Below are positions 1 to 6,853 of a stretch of 14,885 nt of DNA, piece by piece (positions within the stretch are counted from its first letter, which is position 1; each line of letters begins with the position of its first letter). Made by a program: the position numbers and the translations under genes. The DNA is taken from positions 1 through 14,885 of the forward strand of contig CAZGYE010000125.1 in assembly GCA_964530165.1 (NCBI GenBank), written 5' to 3'. The notes beneath the pieces were generated by a model that had not been told where the DNA came from, did not search any database, and saw only the letters and a list, made by a program, of their open reading frames with translations. Source of the DNA: CAZGYE01 sp964530165. Its GTDB lineage: Bacteria; Planctomycetota; Planctomycetia; Planctomycetales; Planctomycetaceae.

Positions 1-69
1 CATGACCAAAGCCCCTTGATTGTCGGAACAGAGATGAGAAGACAACGCAACCCCCAAAAGGACGTCTCC

Positions 70-75
70 GAGGAG
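70..75 (+). promoter_or_regulatory. Ribosome binding site deciding the first start
   Basis: A GAGGAG motif lies nine bases before the ATG at 85. It supports that ATG over the upstream in-frame TTG at 16 and ATG at 34, as does the signal peptide that begins directly at 85. Confidence 0.6.
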
Positions 76-84
76 TGCACAGTA

Positions 85-2076
85 ATGAAGAGAACACGAC
101 AAGCGATGGTCCCGTGGCTTCTCGCAGCAGGGACCGGCATGCTCATCGCGGCGACAACCGTTTGGGGACCGGTTCTGGCGGCGTCGGGAGATGAACTCGT
201 CGCTGAACTGAAGCAGGTCCCCTACCGAATCGTCTACGAGACGTATCACGACGGCAACTGGGAGCTGTTCATGGCTGGTGCCGACGGTTCCCACCCAGTC
301 AATCTCACGCAGACGCCCGACGTGGATGAACTGTATCCCCATGTCTCGCCTGACGGGACGAAGGTTTGTTTCATCGTAGACGAGGGCGTGGGCGCGGCGA
401 AGGTCCGCAGCGTCTACACCATGAACCTGGATGGAACCGGCCGCACGCTGGTCGCGAGGAACGCCTGCTGGCCCTGCTGGAAGTCCGACGGAACGGCCAT
501 CGCGTATCTGCGCAGCGAATCCGACGAGTTCACGTACCGGGATTATGCCACCAAGGGACTCGTGATCTATGACCTGAAGACCGGAAAGCACCGGGAACAC
601 CCCAATCAGGGACTTCATCACCTCTACAACATCTGCTGGTCACCCGACGGCAATTGGTTCCTGGCGACGGTCCACGCGGGAATGGGCTACCGGCACGCGA
701 TCCTGGCCATCCAAGCCAATGGCACGAAGGTCTATGACCTGAAACTTGGCGGGTGCCGACCCGACATCAGCCCCGACGGGAAGCACGTCGCCTGGGGGAG
801 CAGCGATTGGACCATGGCCCTCGCCGATCTGGACCTGACGGGGCCCCAGCCCAAAGCCACCAACCGGCGCAACGTGGTGACGAGTCCAAAGCCCATGATG
901 ATTTATCACATGGACTGGTCTCCCGACTCGAAATACATTGCATTCAGCCGCGGCCCCGGCACCAAGCGCTTGGGCCAACACCCTGCGATTATCGGGATCA
1001 AGGCCGCGGGCTGGAATCTCTGCGTGGCAGACGCGGCGGCAACGAACCGATGGACGACCATCACCACCGACGGCAAATGCAACAAGGAACCCGACTGGGC
1101 GCCGGTTCTGGCGGCGTCGGCTGATGAACTCGTCGACGAGCTGAAGCAAGTCCCCTACCGAATCGTCTACGAAACCTACCGCGACGACAACTGGGAGCTG
1201 TTCATGGTTGGTGCGGACGGCTCCCACCCGGTCAATCTCACGCAGACATCCGACGTGGATGAGTTGTATCCTCACGTCTCTCCCGACGGCAGCAGGATTT
1301 GCTTCGTCGCCGACGAAGGTGAGGGGACGGGCAAGGTTCGCAACGTCTACACCATGAACCTCAACGGAACCGGCCGCACGTTGGTGGCGCGCAACGCCCG
1401 GCAGCCGTTCTGGAACCCCGATGGAACCGTCATCGCGTACATGAAAGGAGCGTCGGAGAAGTTTACCTATTCGTCGATCGCCACGAAGGGGCTCTTCTTC
1501 TACGATCTGGCGACTGGCAAGCACACCCAGCACCCGAACAACGAGCTTTCTCACCTTTTCGGCGCCTGCTGGTCGCCTTGCGGCAAATGGATCGTGACCA
1601 CGGTGCACGGAGGAATGGGATATCGCCATGCCATCCTGGCGATCGAAGCCGACGGCCGGAAGGTGTTCAACCTGGGCATTCCCGGGTGCCGGCCCGAGGT
1701 CAGTCCCGATGGGAAACGGATCGCCTGGACGCCCTCGGACTGGGCGTTGCGTGTCGCCGATCTTGATCTCACCGGTCCCGAACCAAAAGTGACCGGCGGC
1801 CGCGACGTCGTTACCAGCTCCAAACCGACCAAGGTCTACCACATCGACTGGCCGCCGGACGGGAAATTCGTTGTATTTACCCGCGGCCCCGCAACGAAGC
1901 GCCTGGGCCGGGCCCCCGAAGGAGTTGGCGTCCGCGCCGAGGGTTGGAACATCTGCGTGGCCGACGTGACGCAAACCAACCGCTGGGTGGCCATCACCAC
2001 CGACGGCCACTGCAACAAAGAGCCCGACTGGGCGCCATTAAAAGGCGCGAAGGCGACAGATTCCCGATCCAAATGA
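85..2076 (+). CDS. Secreted TolB-like beta-propeller protein with two tandem propellers
   Basis: Predicted exported protein of 663 residues. The start at ATG 85 is chosen because a classic signal peptide follows (basic MKRTR, a hydrophobic core to about residue 33, likely cleavage after LAA) and a GAGGAG precedes it. The mature part is two copies of one roughly 311-residue unit (residues 29-339 and 340-650). Each copy carries about five SPDG-type PD40/WD40-like blade motifs, for example HVSPDG, WSPDG, ISPDGK and WSPDSKYIAFS in copy 1. Each copy ends in the motif CNKEPDWAP. Such propellers are normally protein or ligand binding platforms in the periplasm or at the cell surface; no catalytic residues are apparent. 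It leads a co-directional cluster that continues with the FGE-HDAC fusion and the O-acylation pair, so it may be a binding component of that system, but this is only contextual. The fold assignment is firm and the ligand is unknown. Confidence 0.85.
   Translation: MKRTRQAMVPWLLAAGTGMLIAATTVWGPVLAASGDELVAELKQVPYRIVYETYHDGNWELFMAGADGSHPVNLTQTPDVDELYPHVSPDGTKVCFIVDEGVGAAKVRSVYTMNLDGTGRTLVARNACWPCWKSDGTAIAYLRSESDEFTYRDYATKGLVIYDLKTGKHREHPNQGLHHLYNICWSPDGNWFLATVHAGMGYRHAILAIQANGTKVYDLKLGGCRPDISPDGKHVAWGSSDWTMALADLDLTGPQPKATNRRNVVTSPKPMMIYHMDWSPDSKYIAFSRGPGTKRLGQHPAIIGIKAAGWNLCVADAAATNRWTTITTDGKCNKEPDWAPVLAASADELVDELKQVPYRIVYETYRDDNWELFMVGADGSHPVNLTQTSDVDELYPHVSPDGSRICFVADEGEGTGKVRNVYTMNLNGTGRTLVARNARQPFWNPDGTVIAYMKGASEKFTYSSIATKGLFFYDLATGKHTQHPNNELSHLFGACWSPCGKWIVTTVHGGMGYRHAILAIEADGRKVFNLGIPGCRPEVSPDGKRIAWTPSDWALRVADLDLTGPEPKVTGGRDVVTSSKPTKVYHIDWPPDGKFVVFTRGPATKRLGRAPEGVGVRAEGWNICVADVTQTNRWVAITTDGHCNKEPDWAPLKGAKATDSRSK
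169..2034 (+). repeat. Internal tandem gene duplication, 933-bp unit
   Basis: Positions 169-1101 and 1102-2034 encode the same domain in frame with an offset of exactly 933 bases (311 codons). Similarity is near identity at the 5' end (ccggttctggcggcgtcgg occurs in both) and lower later on. The unit begins inside the signal-peptide cleavage region (PVLAAS), so the second copy carries a fossil of the end of a signal peptide. This suggests fusion of two formerly separate paralogues. Confidence 0.9.
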
Positions 2077-2137
2077 CAGTGTGCACTTTTGCGACACATG
2101 ACAGCAAAATGCCTATCCCGTTACCTACCGACGAGTA

Positions 2138-2219
2138 GGCGAGCGGGGAGCGTCAGCCCCCTGGTCTCCAGTTGTTCGTCTCCGCGGCTTCATCACGGGG
2201 CTGACGCCCCCCGCTCGCC
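2138..2219. repeat. REP-like inverted repeat, 23-bp arms
   Basis: The arms at 2138-2160 and 2197-2219 are reverse complements at 22 of 23 positions (the left arm starts ggcgagcgggg and the right arm ends cccgctcgcc), separated by a 36-base spacer. The element lies between the propeller gene and the likely start of the FGE-HDAC fusion. From ATG 2089 it would be translated as a Ser/Arg/Pro-rich stretch, which looks like non-genic sequence. The core ggggctgacgct recurs at 7819-7830. I recall similar dispersed repeats in planctomycete genomes but cannot verify copy number here. Confidence 0.75.
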
Positions 2220-2232
2220 GTCACGGGCGACG

Positions 2233-4254
2233 TTGTTCGAGCACTCCGCAAGTGGCCGCTACGTCGCGACCCCGTCGAAACTGTGTTTGCTCCTGCTGGC
2301 AATCTTTGTTGCCGCTTCGTGCAGAAGGGTCGAGGGGCCTGCGACCGGCCCTGATGATCCGGCCACCGTTTCCGGGAAACCAAAGGTGATTACCACGCCC
2401 GGCGGCTTCGAGATGGTGTTGATTCCCGCCGGCAGGTTCCGGATGGGAAGCACGAGCGGGGAGGACGACGAGGCGCCGGTCCACGAGGTGTGGATCGACG
2501 CCTTCCTGATGGACCGCTACGAAATCACGCAGAAACAATGGGCCCGATTGGCCGGCCAGAGCGAGTGGCTCGCCGGTGACCCATCTCATTTCAAAGGCCC
2601 GAAACGTCCCGTGGAAATGATAAGCTGGGACCTGGCCGCACTGTACTGCAACGTGCGGTCTCGCGACGAGGGTCTCCAGCCCTGTTACGACGAAGAGACG
2701 GGCGCGTGCGATTTCGAGGCCAACGGATATCGATTGCCCACGGAAGCAGAATGGGAATACGCCTGCCGGGCGGGGTCTGAGAGCGAGTACCATTTCGGCC
2801 CCGACCCTCGGCTGTTGAAGCAGTATGCCTGGTACGCCGAGAACTCGTCGAAGAAGACGCAACCTGTAGGCGGCAAGAAGCCCAACGCCTGGGGCCTGTT
2901 CGACATGCACGGAAACGTAGCCGAATGGTCCGGCGACGTCTACGATAAGAACACCTACCAGACTTCTCCGGCAAGAAACCCTCGCGGGCCGCACGACGGA
3001 GAACAGCGCGTACTCCGCGGCGGGGCCTGGAACTGCAGCGGCGAGGCGTGCCGGTCGGCCCGCCGCGTGGGCGAAGATCCCGGTTGTTCCGATGCCTGTT
3101 TCGCCCGTGACGCCATCGGGTTTCGTTGCGTGCGTGCGGCGCCTGCCGGCATTGCAGGAAAAGCAGAGCGAAAGGCCGGGAAGAGTCACACCCAAGACGA
3201 TGAGGTGGAGGGAAACAAAACGGAGGCGAACACCGAAACCGATATCGAGAAGAAAATGGAAGACGACACGCAGAACGTCACACCGGACGACCCGCCCCGT
3301 GGTACGAACCCGCCCCGTGGTACGGGGTTCGTCTACGACGACATCTATCTCCGGCACCAGACCGGCGAGGGCCATCCGGAAAGGCCCGAACGTCTGACGG
3401 CCATCACCGAGAGGCTGGAGAAGACGGGCCTGCTTCGGCAACTGGTCGCGCTGAAGCCGACGGCTGCTGCGACTAAGTGGATCAAAACGGTCCACGCACC
3501 GGAGTACATCGAGCGGGTCAAGACGAGCTGTGAACACGGCATCGGCTACGTGGATTCACCAGATGCGCCTGTCTCGAAAGAGTCCTACGAAGTGGCCCTG
3601 GTGGCCGTCGGGGGAGTGCTGGCGGCGGTCGACGCCGTGATGGGGGGCAAGGTGCGTAACGCTTTTTGCGCCGTTCGTCCGCCCGGTCATCATGCCCTGA
3701 AAGACCGGGCGATGGGCTTCTGCCTGTTCAACAATGTGGCCATCGCCGCACGCTACGTTCAGAAGAAGCACGGGTTGTCGAAGGTCTTGATCGTTGATTG
3801 GGACGTGCACCACGGCAACGGTACGCAAGCGATCTTCTACGACGATCCGAGCGTCCTGTATTTCAGTGTGCATCAGTACCCTTTCTATCCCGGCACCGGC
3901 AGCGAAGAGGAAAAAGGGACGGGAAAAGGGGTGGGGTTCACGATTAACGCGCCTCTGCCCGCCGGCTCCGGCGACCGCGAGTACAAGCAGGTGTTCGAAG
4001 AGGTTCTCAAGCGGGCGGCTCTTCAATTCCGGCCCGATTTTGTGCTCATCTCGGCCGGGTTCGACGCCCACGAGCACGACCTGCTGGGCGGGATGAAAGT
4101 CACCTCGAAGGGATTCGCCGCATTGACCCGCCTCGTCAAACAGATCGCCGACAAATGCTGCCACGGTCGAATCGTTTCGGTGCTGGAGGGAGGATACGGC
4201 CTCGAGGGGCTGGCCGAGTCCACGGAAGAACACCTTCGCGTCCTGTTTGAATAG
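2233..4254 (+). CDS. Exported FGE-sulfatase domain / histone-deacetylase-family fusion
   Basis: About 673 residues from TTG 2233. The frame is open from ATG 2089, but that extension crosses the inverted repeat and would put 77 residues before the lipobox, so TTG is preferred though unproven. Residues 14-30 form a hydrophobic segment ending in AASC, a likely lipobox with Cys30. Residues about 55-297 are an FGE-sulfatase (SUMF1-like) domain: MVLIPAGRFRMGS, RLPTEAEWEYACRAG, GNVAEW, VLRGGAWNC, GFRCVR. Cys268 and Cys273 match the spacing of the copper-binding pair of true formylglycine-generating enzymes. A charged linker (about 298-365) follows. Residues 366-672 are a complete HDAC/AcuC-like amidohydrolase with RPPGHHA (His486, His487), DWDVHHGNGT (zinc ligands Asp524, His526), AGFD (zinc ligand Asp611) and EGGY (Tyr655). 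Family knowledge predicts Zn-dependent deacetylation of an acetyl-lysine-like or acetyl-amine substrate. Export is unusual for this family. The MBOAT gene starts 10 bases after the stop. Confidence 0.8.
   Translation: MFEHSASGRYVATPSKLCLLLLAIFVAASCRRVEGPATGPDDPATVSGKPKVITTPGGFEMVLIPAGRFRMGSTSGEDDEAPVHEVWIDAFLMDRYEITQKQWARLAGQSEWLAGDPSHFKGPKRPVEMISWDLAALYCNVRSRDEGLQPCYDEETGACDFEANGYRLPTEAEWEYACRAGSESEYHFGPDPRLLKQYAWYAENSSKKTQPVGGKKPNAWGLFDMHGNVAEWSGDVYDKNTYQTSPARNPRGPHDGEQRVLRGGAWNCSGEACRSARRVGEDPGCSDACFARDAIGFRCVRAAPAGIAGKAERKAGKSHTQDDEVEGNKTEANTETDIEKKMEDDTQNVTPDDPPRGTNPPRGTGFVYDDIYLRHQTGEGHPERPERLTAITERLEKTGLLRQLVALKPTAAATKWIKTVHAPEYIERVKTSCEHGIGYVDSPDAPVSKESYEVALVAVGGVLAAVDAVMGGKVRNAFCAVRPPGHHALKDRAMGFCLFNNVAIAARYVQKKHGLSKVLIVDWDVHHGNGTQAIFYDDPSVLYFSVHQYPFYPGTGSEEEKGTGKGVGFTINAPLPAGSGDREYKQVFEEVLKRAALQFRPDFVLISAGFDAHEHDLLGGMKVTSKGFAALTRLVKQIADKCCHGRIVSVLEGGYGLEGLAESTEEHLRVLFE
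3290..3325 (+). repeat. In-frame 18-bp palindromic tandem repeat in domain linker
   Basis: Two copies of an 18-base unit (acccgccccgtggtacg plus one variable base) at 3290-3307 and 3308-3325 encode PPRGTN then PPRGTG at the end of the FGE-HDAC linker. The second copy followed by ggg forms a perfect stem CCCCGT / ACGGGG around a GGT loop (3313-3327). It is another short palindrome placed in frame in a domain boundary. Confidence 0.75.
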
Positions 4255-4264
4255 ACCGCGCGTT

Positions 4265-5641
4265 ATGCTGTTTCACACCTGGACGTTCGCGCTGTTCCTG
4301 TTGATCTTCTATCCTGTCTATCTCGGCCTGAAGAGAACCCGGCTGAAGCTTCCCTGGTTACTGTTGGCCTCGTACATATTCTACGGGTGGTGGAATCCGC
4401 TTTACTTGATTTTGATCGTCTGGTCGACGTCGGTCGATTTTCTGGCCGTGGTGGGAATGGCCCGGAGCCGGTGGAAGAGGCCGTGGCTCGGTCTGAGCGT
4501 CGTCAACAACCTCGGCCTCTTGGGCTTTTTCAAGTACGGCGGGTTCGTGGCCGAGAACCTGAACTCGCTTCTGATCTGGCTCAAGCTGCCCTACGAAGTG
4601 CCCACTCCCGGGTTTCTTCTGCCGGTGGGCATCTCGTTTTATGTGTTTCAGTCGATGAGCTACACCATCGACTACTACCGGGGGAACGTCGAGCGGGAGC
4701 CAAACTTCATCCGCTATGCTGCGTTTGTCGCGCTGTTTCCCCAGCTCGTGGCCGGGCCGATCGAGAGGGCCAAAAACCTGCTGCCCCAGTTGCACGGCAC
4801 ACCGGAGGTCTCCAGGCGGGACGTAGCCGACGGGCTTTCCTTGTTCGTCGTGGGGTTGTTCAAGAAAGTGGCCCTGGCCGACTATCTGGCCCTCTATGTC
4901 GACCCGATTTACGCCGCGCCGGGCCAGTATGAAGCGCCGGCCTTGCTGTTGGCGACCTTCGCCTTCGGCTGGCAGATCTACTTCGATTTCAGTGGGTATA
5001 CCGACATGGCGCGCGGCGTGGGACGGATGATGGGTATCCGGCTGATGCTCAACTTCAACAACCCCTATCACGCCACCGGGCTGGCCGACTTTTGGAGCCG
5101 ATGGCACATCAGTCTCTCCACCTGGTTCAGAGACTACGTCTACATCCCGCTGGGTGGAAACCGCCGCGGCGTCGCCAACACCTACCGGAACATGTGTCTG
5201 ACGATGGTCATCTCGGGACTCTGGCACGGCGCGGCATGGACCTTCGTCGTTTGGGGAGCGCTGCATGCACTGGGCTACTCGCTCACCCGGGAACTCGAGT
5301 CAACCCCATTTTACAAGGATCGGATCCCGACGTTCGTGAAACGACTGCTGACGTTTCTGTTTGTGACATTCACCTGGATCTTCTTCCGGGCTGAGAGTTT
5401 CTCCCATGCGTGGCTGATTGTGATGAGGATCGTTGACTTCCACTGGGTCGATCCCGCGTGCCCGCTGCTCGCCCTCGCCTTGATCCTGGCCGTTTGGATT
5501 TATCAGTTCATCTATGAGTCGCAAGTCCGATGGATTCTCCAGCCGGCGCCGGTGCGGGTCGGATTCGTCGTGGCGATGCTGCTTTACGTTTCGGTATTTG
5601 CCGCGGCGAGCAATCAGCCGTTTATCTATTTCCAGTTCTGA
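4265..5641 (+). CDS. MBOAT-family O-acyltransferase, AlgI/PatA/DltB type
   Basis: Multi-pass inner-membrane protein of 458 residues that moves acyl groups (usually acetyl) across the membrane for O-acylation of a polysaccharide or other envelope polymer. The start is ATG 4265, because MLFHTWTFALFLLIFYPVYL matches the usual AlgI-type N-terminus; the in-frame TTG at 4247 overlaps the preceding gene. Family motifs seen: PVGISFYVFQSMSYTIDYYRG, FPQLVAGPIERA, FGWQIYFDFSGYTDMARG, NFNNPY, FWSRWHISLSTWFRDYVYIPLGG (His281) and SGLWHGAAWTF with the invariant His321, equivalent to the essential AlgI histidine. Length and topology fit the family. It lies 10 bases after the FGE-HDAC gene and 40 bases before an SGNH partner, the standard arrangement for two-component export-coupled acylation. 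The acceptor polymer is not identifiable: no alginate or cellulose synthase genes are in the window. Confidence 0.93.
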   Translation: MLFHTWTFALFLLIFYPVYLGLKRTRLKLPWLLLASYIFYGWWNPLYLILIVWSTSVDFLAVVGMARSRWKRPWLGLSVVNNLGLLGFFKYGGFVAENLNSLLIWLKLPYEVPTPGFLLPVGISFYVFQSMSYTIDYYRGNVEREPNFIRYAAFVALFPQLVAGPIERAKNLLPQLHGTPEVSRRDVADGLSLFVVGLFKKVALADYLALYVDPIYAAPGQYEAPALLLATFAFGWQIYFDFSGYTDMARGVGRMMGIRLMLNFNNPYHATGLADFWSRWHISLSTWFRDYVYIPLGGNRRGVANTYRNMCLTMVISGLWHGAAWTFVVWGALHALGYSLTRELESTPFYKDRIPTFVKRLLTFLFVTFTWIFFRAESFSHAWLIVMRIVDFHWVDPACPLLALALILAVWIYQFIYESQVRWILQPAPVRVGFVVAMLLYVSVFAAASNQPFIYFQF

Positions 5642-5681
5642 GGGCGGCAAGCAGTTTGAGGACGGCAAACCGCAGACAACC

Positions 5682-6824
5682 ATGCAGAAACCGACCACGC
5701 CAGAAAAAGAGGCTGCACGTTCTTCCGAGCGGACCGAGGTCGCCTTCGGCTCGAACGAAGTGCGGCTCTCGCCCGGTGGGTGGATTGTCGCTCTTCTCGT
5801 TACCTCGGCGATCACGTGGCTCGTTCCCGTCGTCTGGGAGCGAATTGAAGGCTTCGAGGCGGGGCGCGACTACCGCGTTCCCTATCGCCTGAGCAACGAC
5901 TACTGGATGACCGCCCGCTATTTCCGCCAGGCCGCCGGGCAACAGAAGACGCTGGTGATCGGCGACTCGGTCGTCTGGGGGCACTACGTGGAAACAAGCG
6001 AGACGCTGTCGCACTCTCTCAACGAGCTGGCCGGCGCCGACCGCTTCGCCAACCTGGGCGTCGACGGGATCCACCCGGTCGCCTTGGCGGGACTCATCCA
6101 GCACTATGGCCGCGAGATCGTGGGCAGGGATGTCATCCTGCACTGCAATCTGCTCTGGATGAGCTCCAAACGGCACGATTTGCAGATCACGAAAGAGTTT
6201 GTGTTCAACCATCCCGCGCTGGCGCCCCAGTTCTTTCCTTGGATTCCCTGCTACAGGGAATCGCTCTCAGGCAGGATTGGGATCGTCGTGGGGCGAAAGG
6301 TGCCGTTGTTTGGCTGGGCCGATCACCTGCGAATTGTCTACTTCGAGAACACCGATCTTCCCCGGTGGACGATCGAGCATCCTTACGCCAATCCCGCCGC
6401 ACAGATCACCGGGGAGCTTCCTTCTCCGGACGAACCCCCGTCGCCCAAGCCGGTCGCCCGGCCCTGGACTGTCACCGGCATCCCCAAGTTCGACGCCGCT
6501 TGGGTCGAGCTGAAAACGTCGTTTCAGTGGAGCTGTTTTAAGCAGACGATCGAGATTCTTCGGCGGCGGGGCAACCGCGTGTTCGTTCTTGTCGGTCCGT
6601 TCAACGAGCACATGCTCACCGAAGAGAGCCTGAAGACCTATAAGAGCAGGAAACGCGACGTGGAAGCCTGGCTTCGCGAGAACGGAATCCCCTCTGCCGC
6701 GCCTCCGGCCCTCGAGAGCGACTTCTACGCCGACGCAAGCCATCCGCTCGGCGAAGGATACTCGATGCTCGCAAAACAGTTGTTCGACGAGGAATCGTTC
6801 GTGAGGTTCCAAGGGACTCAATGA
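5682..6824 (+). CDS. Membrane-anchored SGNH/AlgX-like acyltransferase or esterase partner
   Basis: 380 residues from ATG 5682, 40 bases after the MBOAT gene; the frame is open upstream, but only by overlapping that gene. A short cytoplasmic N-terminus is followed by one membrane segment (about residues 33-52, WIVALLVTSAITWLVPVVW), leaving an extracytoplasmic catalytic domain. SGNH signatures: VIGDSVVW with nucleophile Ser96 (block I), NLGVDG (block II glycine), and DASHPLGEGY with Asp351 and His354 (block V), which together give a plausible Ser-Asp-His triad. Homologous partners (AlgJ/AlgX, PatB, DltD-like) take the acyl group exported by the MBOAT and transfer it to a polymer; some instead act as esterases. 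The adjacent MBOAT argues for transfer. A perfect 9-bp hairpin lies at 6242-6262 within the gene. Subfamily is not certain from sequence alone. Confidence 0.85.
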   Translation: MQKPTTPEKEAARSSERTEVAFGSNEVRLSPGGWIVALLVTSAITWLVPVVWERIEGFEAGRDYRVPYRLSNDYWMTARYFRQAAGQQKTLVIGDSVVWGHYVETSETLSHSLNELAGADRFANLGVDGIHPVALAGLIQHYGREIVGRDVILHCNLLWMSSKRHDLQITKEFVFNHPALAPQFFPWIPCYRESLSGRIGIVVGRKVPLFGWADHLRIVYFENTDLPRWTIEHPYANPAAQITGELPSPDEPPSPKPVARPWTVTGIPKFDAAWVELKTSFQWSCFKQTIEILRRRGNRVFVLVGPFNEHMLTEESLKTYKSRKRDVEAWLRENGIPSAAPPALESDFYADASHPLGEGYSMLAKQLFDEESFVRFQGTQ

Positions 6825-6853
6825 CATCCTGAGAGATCGAAAGGACTAAAATC

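Noticed and set aside
640..2010. Long open frame of 456 codons on the minus strand opposite the propeller gene
   Set aside because: Arg/Val/Gly-rich translation without motifs. It is open because of GC-rich codon bias and is itself duplicated with the propeller repeat; the plus-strand frame has a signal peptide and blade motifs.
2221..3537. Open frame of 438 codons on the minus strand opposite the FGE-HDAC gene
   Set aside because: No recognisable domain, while the opposite strand carries all FGE and HDAC motifs.
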